64,000 nt of DNA from Actinomyces procaprae (GTDB taxonomy: Bacteria; Actinomycetota; Actinomycetes; Actinomycetales; Actinomycetaceae), in the NCBI RefSeq assembly GCF_004798665.1, contig NZ_CP039292.1, positions 3,410,001-3,474,000 on the forward strand. Reading direction: 5' to 3'. The notes below the pieces were generated by a model. That model made no database searches, had not been told where the DNA came from, and saw only the letters and a program-made list of their open reading frames with translations. Of the stretch, positions 48,739 to 57,710 are shown piece after piece. The translations under genes and the position numbers were made by a program. Positions within the stretch are counted from its first letter, which is position 1, and each line of letters opens with the position of its first letter.

Positions 48739-49248
48739 TCACTCCAAGATGTCGTCCTGGCGCACCTCTCGCTCACCGAGCTCCTCGGCCAGCGTGACTC
48801 GCACGGCCGACAGCACCGCGATCGCCGGGCAATCGCCGTCCGCCATCTCCGGCAGCACCCCGGCGCTGAGATTAATGGTGACGTCTTGCGGGGTCTCCCG
48901 CAGCTCCACGGATACGCCCTCGCATGTGGGCGAGCCGCCGACAAAGCTCACCTCCACCGTCGTCGGGTCGATCAGACTCCACGAGTCCCACTGGATTCGC
49001 GACGGCGAAACCAGGTCGTCGCGGGGTGTGAGCAGCTCCCCCTCAGCGATCGCATCGCTGGAGGGCGCCGGCGTCGCGACGGAATCCCCGGGAGCAGCAC
49101 CGCCGGACCCCTGCGGACCCGCTGTGGCCGTCCCCGAGCCGCCCGACGACGTCGAAGTCGAGCACCCCGTCAGAACCGGAATCCCGATGGCGGCGGCACC
49201 GGCAAGCAGTACCGCCCGGAGGCCGGTACGTCTTCCAACAACATGCAT
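48739..49248 (-). CDS. Predicted lipoprotein, unknown
   Basis: A 169-residue lipoprotein. Signal peptide with twin basic start (MHVVGRRTGLR), hydrophobic core and lipobox LTGC (Cys near 29), followed by a Ser/Gly/Ala-rich tether of about 35 residues. The folded part is rich in beta strands (TTVEVSFVGGSPTCEGVSVE, DVTINLSAGVL) with two cysteines probably bonded. The start at 49248 is preceded by GGAGGGG. Its function is not recognised; it would sit on the outer face of the membrane. Confidence 0.75.
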   Translation of the reverse strand: MHVVGRRTGLRAVLLAGAAAIGIPVLTGCSTSTSSGGSGTATAGPQGSGGAAPGDSVATPAPSSDAIAEGELLTPRDDLVSPSRIQWDSWSLIDPTTVEVSFVGGSPTCEGVSVELRETPQDVTINLSAGVLPEMADGDCPAIAVLSAVRVTLAEELGEREVRQDDILE

Positions 49249-49393
49249 GACTATCCCCTCCCGCGCCCAGGGGCCCTTCGACTTTGAGTCGACGTCGTTC
49301 ACGTTCAGGGTACCCGGCAATTGACGATTGGGGTGGGCGCTGACCGGGAGGAGCTGCGGCCGAATCCGCGCCTCGGCTCGGGCCCGCCGTCGC

Positions 49394-50008
49394 TCAGCTC
49401 TCCTCGTCAACCCGGCGGCGCCCCTCAAAGGCGCGCCCGAGGGTGACCTCATCCGCGTACTCCAGGTCGCTGCCCACCGGCAGGCCGGAGGCGAGTCGCG
49501 AGACGGGAACCGCCATGGTGCGCAGCATGCGCGTGAGATAAGCGGCGGTCGCCTCGCCGACCACGTCGGGGTCGGTGGCGATGATGACCTCCTCCACCGC
49601 GCCGTCCCCCACCCGGGCGAACAGCTCGCGGATGCGCAGGTCGTCCGGGCCGACCCCGTTGATCGGGTCGATGGCACCGCCCAGCACGTGGTACAGACCC
49701 CGGTACTCGCGGGTGCGCTCAATGGCGACGACGTCCTTGGGCTCCTCCACCACGCAGATGACCCGCCGGTCGCGCCTCGGGTCGCGGCAGACGGTGCACT
49801 GCTCGGATTCGGCCACGTTCCCGCAGGTCTGACAGAACCGCACGCGGGACTTCACGGCCCGCAGCGCCTCCACCAGCCGCTCCACGCTGCCGGCGTCCGC
49901 GGACAGGATGTGGAAGGCGAGCCGCTGGGCGGACTTGGGGCCAATGCCGGGCAGTTCGCCGAACTGGTCGACGAGGTCCTGAAGTGCGCCTTCGTAGGCT
50001 GCGGGCAA
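49394..50008 (-). CDS. recR: Recombination protein RecR
   Basis: A 204-residue RecR, part of RecFOR-type gap repair. The N-terminal HhH is in [19 protein letters not shown]. The zinc finger is [19 protein letters not shown] (four Cys). The Toprim domain has [16 protein letters not shown] and [18 protein letters not shown]. It begins two bases after dnaX. The ybaB gene often found between dnaX and recR is missing here. In related genomes lysC often follows recR; here about 14 kb intervene. Confidence 0.95.
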   Translation of the reverse strand: MPAAYEGALQDLVDQFGELPGIGPKSAQRLAFHILSADAGSVERLVEALRAVKSRVRFCQTCGNVAESEQCTVCRDPRRDRRVICVVEEPKDVVAIERTREYRGLYHVLGGAIDPINGVGPDDLRIRELFARVGDGAVEEVIIATDPDVVGEATAAYLTRMLRTMAVPVSRLASGLPVGSDLEYADEVTLGRAFEGRRRVDEES

Positions 50009-50010
50009 GG

Positions 50011-52902
50011 TCAGTGTCCTTCCTGGGTCACGGTGACTTCCTCCAAAACAGTGGCGCCGAGGAGACGCTTAACGACCTCAAGGCCGACGACGCCGGCCTC
50101 CTCGGCGTCCTCATCGTCCTCGCTGGGCAGGTCGTCCTCGAGGGCAGGACGCGCGGGCGCCGATGCGTCACCATCGCCGTGATGGTGGCGGGCACCCCTG
50201 GCTGCGGCCCTGGCGGCCGCCTGTGCGGCGGCCAGCCGCGCGGACCCGGTACGCGGACCATCATCGGCGGGACCCTCGGGGTCACCGGGCTCCTCAGGCA
50301 CCGGCACGCCGTCGGAGAAGGTCGATTCCGGGGCATCCCAGGCCACCGGAGCCAGGCCGTGCGTCCGGGCGGGCTCCGGGCCGACGGCGGGTGCCGGATC
50401 GGCGGAGCCCGACGGCGCACCAGCGGTCCCCTCCGGACTCCGGGCGGGCTCGACGGCGTCGGGCGATTCCGCAGCAGCCGGCGTGCGCGACGGCTCGGGT
50501 ATCTCCGGCAGCGGGCGCAACCGGTGGACAGTTGCCAGCGGGGTGGCCTCGGCGTCGGGGGTATCGCCGGGTCCGGCTGCGGGCTCAGGCGCGGGGTCCG
50601 CGCCGGATGCGTCGGCGTCGGCGTCGGGAGCAGACTCGTCCGCCTCAACCGGAACGGGATCGGCTGGCGCCGGGGGTGTCGAACCGGCCGGGATCGCGCC
50701 GCCGACTGCGACCGGGGCGGCCTCCGCGGGCGTCGACGGCGGCCGCACCTGTGGGCTCTCCTGCCCCTGGTCGGTGGCAGAACCGGCCGACCGGGCCTGC
50801 TCGGGGGAGGTCGGGGGGACGGAGGCGTCGGGGCCGGCGAAGTCCACCGGTGGGGGGATCGAAGCATTTGCTGCGGCCACGGCCTGCTCCCGGGCGGCGT
50901 GGCGGGCCCCGGGGACGGCGACCTCCCCCCAGCCGTCGTCACCGGAAGGAGCCGGAGCTGTCGGCGTCGGCGCAGACCCGCCCGCGGCGCCGCCGCTGTT
51001 CTGCGCGCCCCCGGGGGCGCGCATGCCGCCGTCGGGGCCCGGCCCCGCGCCGGTGCCGCGGTCTCCGGCCGAGGCGTACCTTGCCGTGTCCGCACCGTGG
51101 GGATTCGCGGCTGGGCCGGGACGCGCACCGAAGCCGCCGACGTCGGGCCTGCCCGGGCGAGCACCACCCGGACCGCCGGAGCCTCCGCGTGGGCCGCCAG
51201 GCCCGCCGCCCGGGCCGACGAGCACCGCGTGGACTTCCAGGTTCAGCCCCAGCGCCTGGTGGATCGCCTGGGCGAGCACCGGACCGTGTCCGCCGTTCTC
51301 AAAGGCGTTGACCAGGCCTTGCGCGGTGAAGATGACCTGGAAGACACCGCCACTGATCCCGCCGGGCTGGGAGTTGGGACCCACCAGCGCCCAGGTGGCC
51401 CGCCGCGAGCGCTTGGCGGCGTCCAGCACCTCCTCCCAGCGGGCCCGGATCATCTCGGCGTCGGCGGCGCCCGCGGATGCGGCCGGACCCGCCTGCCCCG
51501 CGGCGGCCGGGCCGGACGGGTGGGACGGCGCCCCACCCGATGCGGCGGGCTGCGACCGACTCGGCGCTTCGGTGGATGCCGGGTGCGGCGGCTGCCCGGC
51601 GGGCGCGGCCTGCTGCGGCGGGGCGGCGCCCGGGGCCGACGCCGGGGCCGCGTGCTGCTGTGCCGCGCCGGCGGGCGCAGGAGTCGGGGTCGCGCGCGGC
51701 GGCACCGAGGCGGAGCCGCGAGATGCGTCCGGCCGCCCGGACGCGGCAGTGGGCGCGGTGGCGGGCGGGGCGGGCTGCGGCGTCGGCCTGGCGGCGGACG
51801 CACCTGCAGGCAGGAGCAGGCGCGCCATGAGCAGCTCCAGCTGCAGCCGGGGGGAGGTGGCGCCCACCATCTGGTCCAGGGCCTGGGCAGTCACGTCCGC
51901 CGCCCGAGACAGCGCGGCCGCACCGATCGTGCGCGCCTGCGTCTCCATGCGGGACAGCTCATCGGCGGGCAGGGAGCCGAGTGCGGGCCCGGCCTCGCTG
52001 CCCGCGAGCGCGATCACCAGCAGGTCCCGCAGCCGCTGCAGCAGGTCCTCGACGAAGCGCCGGGGGTCATGCCCGGAGGTGACCACGCGGTCCACCACCC
52101 GGAACACGCCGGCGCCGTCGGCTGCGGCAACCGCATCCACGCAAGAGTCCAGCAGGGTGGTGTCCGTGTAGCCGAGCAGGGCGACGGCGCGCTGGTAGTC
52201 GACCTCGCCGTCGACGGCGCCGCCGATCAGCTGGTCCATGACCGACAGGGTGTCGCGCACACTGCCGCCACCCGCGCGCACCACCAGCGGAAACACGCCC
52301 GGCCCTACACCGATGCCCTCCGCCTGGCACAGGCGCCCGAGGTAGTCCTCCAGGATGTCCGGCGGGACGAGCCGGAAGGGGTAGTGGTGGGTGCGGGAGC
52401 GAATGGTGCCGATGACCTTGTCCGGCTCGGTGGTGGCGAAGATGAACTTCACGTGCTCGGGCGGCTCCTCGACCAGCTTGAGCAGGGCGTTGAAGCCCTG
52501 CGGGGTGACCATGTGGGCCTCGTCGAGGATGAAGATCTTGTAGCGGTCCCGGGCGGGCGCGAAAGAGGCGCGCTCACGCAGGTCGCGGGCGTCGTCGACG
52601 CCGTTGTGGCTGGCGGCGTCGATCTCGACGACGTCGAGCGAGCCCGGGCCGCCGGTGGCAAGGTCCCGGCAGGAGGGGCACTGCCCGCAGGGGGTGTCGG
52701 TGGGGAACTGCTCGCAGTTCAGGCAGCGGGCCAGGATGCGGGCGGAGGTGGTCTTGCCGCAGCCCCGCGGGCCGGAGAAGAGGTAGGCGTGGGTGACGCG
52801 GTCGGCGCTCAGGGCCGCCATGAGCGGAGCGGTCACGTGCTCCTGCCCGATGACGTCCTGGAAGGTGTCGGGCCGGTAGCGGCGGTAGAGGGCGGTGGTC
52901 AC
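50011..52902 (-). CDS. dnaX: DNA polymerase III subunits gamma/tau
   Basis: A 963-residue clamp-loader ATPase. Walker [16 protein letters not shown] (about 44-58), four zinc Cys in CLNC and CGQCPSC, Walker B ILDEAHM, and [10 protein letters not shown] as sensor region. Residues about 370-500 and 570-900 are Pro/Ala/Gly-rich linkers, typical of long actinomycete DnaX. Between them lies the tau-type domain with [20 protein letters not shown]. It starts the dnaX-recR unit, 145 bases behind the SRP RNA gene. Confidence 0.95.
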   Translation of the reverse strand: MTTALYRRYRPDTFQDVIGQEHVTAPLMAALSADRVTHAYLFSGPRGCGKTTSARILARCLNCEQFPTDTPCGQCPSCRDLATGGPGSLDVVEIDAASHNGVDDARDLRERASFAPARDRYKIFILDEAHMVTPQGFNALLKLVEEPPEHVKFIFATTEPDKVIGTIRSRTHHYPFRLVPPDILEDYLGRLCQAEGIGVGPGVFPLVVRAGGGSVRDTLSVMDQLIGGAVDGEVDYQRAVALLGYTDTTLLDSCVDAVAAADGAGVFRVVDRVVTSGHDPRRFVEDLLQRLRDLLVIALAGSEAGPALGSLPADELSRMETQARTIGAAALSRAADVTAQALDQMVGATSPRLQLELLMARLLLPAGASAARPTPQPAPPATAPTAASGRPDASRGSASVPPRATPTPAPAGAAQQHAAPASAPGAAPPQQAAPAGQPPHPASTEAPSRSQPAASGGAPSHPSGPAAAGQAGPAASAGAADAEMIRARWEEVLDAAKRSRRATWALVGPNSQPGGISGGVFQVIFTAQGLVNAFENGGHGPVLAQAIHQALGLNLEVHAVLVGPGGGPGGPRGGSGGPGGARPGRPDVGGFGARPGPAANPHGADTARYASAGDRGTGAGPGPDGGMRAPGGAQNSGGAAGGSAPTPTAPAPSGDDGWGEVAVPGARHAAREQAVAAANASIPPPVDFAGPDASVPPTSPEQARSAGSATDQGQESPQVRPPSTPAEAAPVAVGGAIPAGSTPPAPADPVPVEADESAPDADADASGADPAPEPAAGPGDTPDAEATPLATVHRLRPLPEIPEPSRTPAAAESPDAVEPARSPEGTAGAPSGSADPAPAVGPEPARTHGLAPVAWDAPESTFSDGVPVPEEPGDPEGPADDGPRTGSARLAAAQAAARAAARGARHHHGDGDASAPARPALEDDLPSEDDEDAEEAGVVGLEVVKRLLGATVLEEVTVTQEGH

Positions 52903-53047
52903 GGTCCGACTCTAAACGGGAGGACCGACACGATGCGACGCCTGGACGTTGCCAATCGCTCAACCGCCCGGCGGGCGGTGCGCACAGGCCCCGTGCACCC
53001 GCCAGAGCCTCGCCACTTGCCGGGCACCCGCGGCCCGGTTGCAAGGG

Positions 53048-53134
53048 ACCCCCCGTGCACCCGCCAGAGCCTGCTTACCCTTGCTACCTTCCGGTCCTGG
53101 GGGATTCACTGGATGACGCCGCACGAGGGGCCGG
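53048..53134 (-). ncRNA. ffs: Small signal recognition particle RNA (4.5S type)
   Basis: The minus strand contains the SRP RNA apical signature CAGGACCGGAAGGTAGCAAG followed by GGTAAGC. It is flanked by complementary ends (CCCCTCGTGC and GCACGGGG) that close the hairpin. The location next to dnaX is usual for actinobacteria. The ends are approximate. A 22-base copy of its 3' side lies at about 52990-53011. Confidence 0.82.
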
Positions 53135-53172
53135 ATCAGAGCGTACCCGATGAGGCCCGGCGGCGGTCAAGT

Positions 53173-54347
53173 CCCGTTGTCTAGGTTGAAGTGCAACGCC
53201 TGGGGTTGGTGGTTTTGATTGTATGTTGGGTCAGGGCTTGTTGGTGGGCTTCGGCTGGTGTGTGGTAGCCCAGGACCCGTAGGGGGCGGTTGTTGATCTC
53301 GGTGGTTATGTCGGCTAGTTCCGTTGGGTCCAGGTGGGTGATGTCGGTGCCTTTGGGCAGGTAGCGGCGAAGCACGCCGTTGCGGTTCTCGTTGGTGCCC
53401 CGCTGCCAGGAGCTGTAGGGGTCGGCGAAGTAGGTCAGTACCCCGTGGGATTCCACCAGGGTGTGGTGGGCAGCGAATTCACTACCATTGTCGTAGGTGA
53501 TCGTCCTGCGCATATGGGTGGGCAGGCCATCGAGCAGGCGGGTCTGGGCGGCGGAAGTGGCGGCGGCGGTCTTGTCCGGCAGCAGGGCGGTGAGCATGAA
53601 CCGGGTGGCCCGGTCCACCAGGGTGTGGATGACCCCATGCTTGCAGATCACAGAGTCGGCCTCCCAGTGACCCGCCTGGGAGCGCTCATCCGCTGTCTTG
53701 GGCCGGTGGCTGACACCCACGCGCAGACGGATCGGGGAGCCAACCGTCCTGCGCCCGCCGGTGTGGCGGCGGCGCCGGTGAGCCCTGGCCAGGTAGCCGG
53801 ACAGGCCGGCGGCCCGATCCTGGGTGACGTAGATCCAGGCGTAGATGGTCTCCGGGCAGGCCCGCATCCGCTCATCATCGGGGTGGTCCAGCCTCAGGCG
53901 GCCGCTGATCACCAGCGGGCTCCACCCCCGGCGCAGCCGCTCGGTTACATAGGCGACCAGGGGGTCATGACTCATGCGTGCACGCCGGCCGTGGTGGCGT
54001 GAGCGCGCAGCCGCCTCGGCGCGGGAGGCCACATATGCCCGCCCGGTCCACCAGTCGGTCTTCAACCTGGCGGGCCGGTAGGGCCTGTAGGCCTGGGCCA
54101 GGTGGGAGGGCCGCCAGGAGTTGCGGGCCACCTCCCGACTGATAGTCGCCGGGCTGCGGCCCAGCGCGGTGGCGATCTGCCGCAGCGAATGAGTGGGGAG
54201 CATCGCCTGAATCACATCACGCTCCTCACCGCTCAAGTGCCGGTATCCTCTACACACGGTGCAGCACCGTTCCTCTCCAAAGCCAACGGATTCCTCACAG
54301 AACCCAGGCTAGTAGGCACGGTGTTGCACTTCTTCATAGACAACGGG
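53173..54347 (-). mobile_element. IS30-family insertion sequence, intact
   Basis: A 1175-bp element with inverted ends (CCCGTTGTCTAGGTTGAAGT on the left; CCCGTTGTCTATGAAGAAGT read inward on the right). It is flanked by the 3-bp direct repeat AGT (53170-53172 and 54348-54350), a clean target duplication. It is inserted between the SRP RNA and tRNA-Ser genes. Intact transposase and perfect duplication indicate recent insertion. Confidence 0.92.
53181..54257 (-). CDS. IS30-family transposase
   Basis: A 358-residue transposase. The N-terminal HTH pair begins YRHLSGEERDVIQAML and SLRQIATALGRSPATISREV. The DDE core has GHWEADSVIC (first Asp), TITYDNGSEFAAHH (second Asp) and RGTNENRNGVLRRYLPKGTD (Glu), all intact. 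INNRPLRVLGYHTPAEA is the C-terminal signature. It is full length for the family and probably active. Confidence 0.95.
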   Translation of the reverse strand: MCRGYRHLSGEERDVIQAMLPTHSLRQIATALGRSPATISREVARNSWRPSHLAQAYRPYRPARLKTDWWTGRAYVASRAEAAARSRHHGRRARMSHDPLVAYVTERLRRGWSPLVISGRLRLDHPDDERMRACPETIYAWIYVTQDRAAGLSGYLARAHRRRRHTGGRRTVGSPIRLRVGVSHRPKTADERSQAGHWEADSVICKHGVIHTLVDRATRFMLTALLPDKTAAATSAAQTRLLDGLPTHMRRTITYDNGSEFAAHHTLVESHGVLTYFADPYSSWQRGTNENRNGVLRRYLPKGTDITHLDPTELADITTEINNRPLRVLGYHTPAEAHQQALTQHTIKTTNPRRCTST

Positions 54348-54547
54348 AGTCCGCCTCCCCCACCGCCTCTGCGGTTGCATCCGAGGCACTGTTGTACTGC
54401 CAAGTGCCGCTAGGCGGGCCGGCACCCCGCACACCCACCCCACGAAGCCAACCGTGACGGATGCCACCGCCTTGAGTTGGCGCGAGGGGCATCCGGTCCG
54501 ATATATTCGCTTCTCGCTACACGTGGTGACAGCCACGAGCAGCACCT

Positions 54548-54632
54548 GGAGGATTCGCCTAGCGGCCTATGGCGCACGCTTGGAAAGCGTGTTGGGTGCA
54601 AGCCCTCGGGGGTTCGAATCCCCCATCCTCCG
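54548..54632 (+). tRNA. tRNA-Ser (GGA anticodon)
   Basis: An 85-base tRNA: acceptor arms GGAGGAT and ATCCTCC, long variable arm typical of serine, T-loop GGTTCGAATCC, and anticodon GGA in the loop CTTGGAAAG. CCA follows the discriminator G in the DNA. The prophage begins on its 3' side, so its 3' end may be the attachment site. Confidence 0.95.
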
Positions 54633-54644
54633 CCACCACTTTTC

Positions 54645-54673
54645 CCCGGAATCACAACGATTCCGGGTTTTTT
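54645..54673 (+). terminator. Rho-independent terminator of tRNA-Ser
   Basis: CCCGGAATC and GATTCCGGG form a 9-bp stem with a five-base loop, followed by TTTTTT. It stands 12 bases behind the tRNA. Confidence 0.85.
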
Positions 54674-54795
54674 CTTTCTCCTCCTGTCAACGCTCCTGTC
54701 AACACCTGCCCACCACCTACGTGACGAGCACCACCGCCACGGGCACACATAGACCCGCCGCACCCACGAGACAGAACTACGGCCACTGCCGACCC

Positions 54796-54918
54796 ATGGC
54801 CGAGACCCGCGACCGGGACCAGGCCATACGCGCCGCCGCCGACGACGGCCGCCCAGTCGCCGACCTGGCCGCCACCTGGCAGCTATCCGCCACCCGGATA
54901 CGCCAGATCCTCCAGTGA
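54796..54918 (+). CDS. Tiny helix-turn-helix protein at prophage edge
   Basis: A 40-residue frame, MAETRDRDQAIRAAADDGRP then VADLAATWQLSATRIRQILQ, which reads as a sigma-region-4-like helix-turn-helix. The frame is open further upstream, but that part overlaps the tRNA and terminator and has no protein sense. No clear ribosome site was found. It lies between tRNA-Ser and the end of the prophage late genes and may be a leftover of a phage regulator. Confidence 0.4.
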   Translation: MAETRDRDQAIRAAADDGRPVADLAATWQLSATRIRQILQ

Positions 54919-54924
54919 GCACAC

Positions 54925-54963
54925 GAAAACGCCGCCCCACACCCAACCGGGTGCGGGGCGGCC
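54925..54963 (-). terminator. Terminator of the prophage late operon
   Basis: CGCCCCACACCC and its near complement GGGTGCGGGGCG form a stem of about 12 bp. On the minus strand the stem is followed by GTTTTCG. It lies 22 bases behind the stop of the glycerophosphodiesterase gene. Confidence 0.7.
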
Positions 54964-54984
54964 CTCGTTTACGCGGTATGAGGC

Positions 54985-56427
54985 TCAGAAGTCCGGGCTC
55001 CAGTCGCCGACGCCGGACACCATCGCCCCCACCGCGCCACCCTCCACAGCAGCCGAGAACTCGGCGCGGCCGGTCAGGATATGCGCGGTCAGCGGCTTCC
55101 CCACCGCGAGCGCCTCCTCCCAGGCGGCGGTGCTGTACGGCCCGTCCAGGCTGAGGATGTCCTTGTTGGGGTCGGTGAGCAGGTTGGACCAGGCGCTGGT
55201 GTTGCCGGTGCGCCAGGTCTGGTACCCGTACGCCCACGTGCGGAAGCCGCGCGCCTTCCACACTGAGTATGCGACCAGGCCGTCGCCGGAGTACTTGAGG
55301 ATTGTGCGGTCCCGGTAGGGGGTGAGCATGTCCAGGTACTCGCGCTGGTGGGTGGTGATCGCGTACTTGGGGTCGAAGAGAAGCACGTGGCTGTCGCCGT
55401 AGTGCTCGATGAGCCAGTCGAGGCGGGCGGGCATGTAGTCGGTCCCGCTCATGGCCTGCTCGACCTGCGCCCACGTCATCTCGGAGACGGGCGTGTCCGG
55501 GCCGCCCAGGCGTGCCAGGGTGCGGTCGTGGCAGCCGAGCCACACGCCATCGGACGTGCGGGCCGCCGAGAACTCGAGCATGTGGGCGCCTGCCCAGACG
55601 GCCTCGGTGTAGGCGCGCTCGGTGTGCTCGGGCCAGGACGTGGACCCGCCACGGTGTGCCACCAGCCACGGCGTGCTCATGCCCAGCAGGCCGGTGACGG
55701 TGGTGGCGCCGTGCGGCATGAGGCGGGCGGGGGCCAGGCCACGGGAGGTCTGGTAGCCGACGATCTCTACCGGCTGCCCGTCGACCTCGAGGGTCCGGTC
55801 CACCGGCTCCGGGTCGGGGTCGGGCGCGTAGGCCGGGTCGATGGTGAGCGGCAGCACCGACCATGCCTTCAGTGCGGTCTCCCCGGTCAGGGTGGGTACC
55901 AGCTCCTCGCCCTGGCAGTCGTCGATGATCGCGGCCGTGACCGCCGTCCAGGACGCGGCCGTGGTGTGGCCGGAGTCCTCGGCGGACACCACCACCCGGC
56001 CCGTGGGGGTGTGGCCGACGATCTTGCCGGTGGCGACCTGGTGCTGCTGGGTGACCACCAGTGCGGCCCCGGCGGCGGGCAGCACGGGGGCGGTATCCTG
56101 CCACGCCACCGGCGACGGTGCGGACAGCAGGCCACGCAGCACGACCAGGACGGCGGAGATCCGCCCTCCGCCGACCGGGGTCCCCACCGGGACGCTGAGC
56201 GTGTCCCCGGGGGCGGTGACGGGGCGGGTGGCGATAGTGCCCGAGCGGCCACTCTCCCCGATCTTCGCCGTGTAGGCCCCCTGCCACCCGGCGGGTGTCA
56301 TGTCCCCGGAGTGGCCGTACTGGGCGCCGACGACGAGGACGGCGGCGTCACCGGCCTGCGCGCCCTCCACGCTCAGCACGGACCCGGCCGCTGTCGTCGC
56401 GGCGGTCCCCACCACGGTGGTGGTCAT
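54985..56427 (-). CDS. Phage tail-linked glycerophosphodiester phosphodiesterase
   Basis: A 480-residue protein ending the phage late operon. Residues 1-225 are beta-rich and resemble phage structural/adaptor sequence (Ala/Gly/Thr-rich, no signal peptide). Residues about 245-480 are a GDPD domain: WLVAHRGGSTSWPEHTERAY (HRG and E, with PEHT where PENT is usual), then LEFSAARTSDGVWLGCHD. The usual ExD metal pair reads EFS. HVLLFDPKY and ILSLDGPY follow. It may cut glycerophosphate polymers such as teichoic acids during phage attachment; activity is uncertain because of the changed metal residue. Confidence 0.78.
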   Translation of the reverse strand: MTTTVVGTAATTAAGSVLSVEGAQAGDAAVLVVGAQYGHSGDMTPAGWQGAYTAKIGESGRSGTIATRPVTAPGDTLSVPVGTPVGGGRISAVLVVLRGLLSAPSPVAWQDTAPVLPAAGAALVVTQQHQVATGKIVGHTPTGRVVVSAEDSGHTTAASWTAVTAAIIDDCQGEELVPTLTGETALKAWSVLPLTIDPAYAPDPDPEPVDRTLEVDGQPVEIVGYQTSRGLAPARLMPHGATTVTGLLGMSTPWLVAHRGGSTSWPEHTERAYTEAVWAGAHMLEFSAARTSDGVWLGCHDRTLARLGGPDTPVSEMTWAQVEQAMSGTDYMPARLDWLIEHYGDSHVLLFDPKYAITTHQREYLDMLTPYRDRTILKYSGDGLVAYSVWKARGFRTWAYGYQTWRTGNTSAWSNLLTDPNKDILSLDGPYSTAAWEEALAVGKPLTAHILTGRAEFSAAVEGGAVGAMVSGVGDWSPDF

Positions 56428-56606
56428 GCGATCACCCGCACCACGAGCGTGCCGGCCGGGGTGCCCGCCGGTACGGACGCGCCGGCGGCCAGCACCAGCA
56501 CGCGCACGGTGTCACCGCCCTGCTGCGGGGCGGTCGCCTGCGCCGCCTGCACGGCAGCCGCGATCGCAGCGTCCGCCCCGCTCTTGGTGTACACAGTCGC
56601 AGCCAT
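56424..56606 (-). CDS. Small phage protein, unknown
   Basis: A 60-residue protein, MAATVYTKSGADAAIAAAVQ to VVRVIA. Its helical Ala-rich start and beta-strand end resemble short tail-associated proteins that precede a receptor-binding or enzymatic tail protein. The stop overlaps the next gene's start by four bases, so it is coupled to the GDPD gene. No catalytic motif. Confidence 0.6.
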   Translation of the reverse strand: MAATVYTKSGADAAIAAAVQAAQATAPQQGGDTVRVLVLAAGASVPAGTPAGTLVVRVIA

Positions 56607-56622
56607 AGGAATCCCCTACCTT

Positions 56623-56904
56623 CTAGTCGTCTTCTTCCTGGTCGGCGGCGCGCCACGTAGACCCGGGATCCTCGCCCGGGCCACGGGGCAGCCGCTCCAC
56701 CGGCACGCCAGCCTGCACCGCCAGCGACCTGGTAGCCCAGCACGTCGTCTCCCACGCGGCCGCCTGCCTGTGCCACCGCTGCACCTCGGTCTCGATGTCC
56801 CGCCGCTGCATCCACGACCGGTGGGCGGCACGGATGATCGACAGCACCAGCGGGGACCCCAGGGCGGCGACGATCACGGACACGATCAGGTCAGGTCGGA
56901 TCAT
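56623..56904 (-). CDS. Small membrane protein of phage lysis region
   Basis: A 93-residue protein with one N-terminal membrane helix (LIVSVIVAALGSPLVLSIIR) followed by a charged helical part (RRDIETEVQRWHRQAAAWET). This resembles phage lysis-module accessory or holin-like proteins. It overlaps the upstream gene by 14 bases. Confidence 0.6.
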   Translation of the reverse strand: MIRPDLIVSVIVAALGSPLVLSIIRAAHRSWMQRRDIETEVQRWHRQAAAWETTCWATRSLAVQAGVPVERLPRGPGEDPGSTWRAADQEEDD

Positions 56905-57415
56905 CTGGCACCTCCTGCCCTGGCGGCTGCTCGTAGACGGCGAGGATGTCCGCGCTCAAGGCGCGGGCGGCCATCAGCCGCGTCTCCTCCTGCCTCAGCC
57001 TCGTGTGAGGCTCCCGGCCCGGCTCCCACCAGCACCCCCAGATCCGCAGCACACGCTGCACCACGAGCAGCGCCACCGCCACGGCCACCCACAGGTGCCA
57101 GCCCGGCCACCGCTCGGCCAGCAGCGACCGGGACAGGCCCAGCGTGGTGGCCGCCCCCAGGCCCAGGATGACCAGCATCGCCGCCGGCGCCTCCACGCCC
57201 CACCACCCGCGCCAGGCGGACGGCACGGCCACCAGCGCACCCACGACCATGCACGCGGCCCCCAGGCCGAGGTCGAGCGGCACGGGGCCGGGGCGGGCGA
57301 CGACGGCGACACCAGCCGCACCGAGGCACAGGTAGGTGACGGCCGCGAGCAGGGAGATCAGTCGCGGCGGGGTGAGGGACCCCCAGATGGTGCGCGGTGT
57401 CAGGGGCGACCACAT
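56891..57415 (-). CDS. Four-helix membrane protein in phage lysis region
   Basis: A 174-residue protein with four predicted membrane helices (ISLLAAVTYLCLGAAGVAVV, LGLGAACMVVGALVAVP, AAMLVILGLGAATTLGL, WHLWVAVAVALLVVQRVL) and a charged C-terminal tail. The role is unknown. Position between the holin-like gene and other small membrane proteins suggests a part in lysis or superinfection exclusion. Confidence 0.6.
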   Translation of the reverse strand: MWSPLTPRTIWGSLTPPRLISLLAAVTYLCLGAAGVAVVARPGPVPLDLGLGAACMVVGALVAVPSAWRGWWGVEAPAAMLVILGLGAATTLGLSRSLLAERWPGWHLWVAVAVALLVVQRVLRIWGCWWEPGREPHTRLRQEETRLMAARALSADILAVYEQPPGQEVPDDPT

Positions 57416-57421
57416 GGGGCC

Positions 57422-57694
57422 TCACCCCTCCTCGCCGGCGTTGTCGAGCGGCTGGCCCACGATGGGCGCCTCGTAGACGCCGCCGGTGTGGACGGCGGCC
57501 ACGACGAGCGCGACGACGGCGAGGACCTGCTCGGCGACCTGCCCCCACGCGCTGGCCTGCTCGCCGGTGATCACACCGAGGGCCGCGAGCGCCGCGAGGA
57601 TGGCGGCGGCGGCCCCGTAGAGGGCGCGCCTGCGCTCGGGCGTCAGCCAGGAGACGATCGTCCGGTCCGTGGTGAGCGCTACATGCCTACCCAT
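57422..57694 (-). CDS. Phage holin (putative)
   Basis: A 90-residue protein with two membrane helices (RRALYGAAAAILAALAALGV and AEQVLAVVALVVAAVHTGGV) separated by a short turn and with a polar tail. This is the usual plan of actinophage class II holins, which let the lysin reach the wall. It lies 16 bases behind the lysin gene. Confidence 0.75.
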   Translation of the reverse strand: MGRHVALTTDRTIVSWLTPERRRALYGAAAAILAALAALGVITGEQASAWGQVAEQVLAVVALVVAAVHTGGVYEAPIVGQPLDNAGEEG

Positions 57695-57710
57695 TGGTAC
57701 TTCCCCCTGG

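Noticed and set aside
50011..52902. Programmed frameshift giving gamma and tau from dnaX
   Set aside because: No A-rich slippery run with a following hairpin was found, and actinobacteria are not known to use it.
49984..53184. A 1066-residue plus-strand protein
   Set aside because: It is the antisense reading of dnaX; composition is Gly/Arg-rich and no motif is present.
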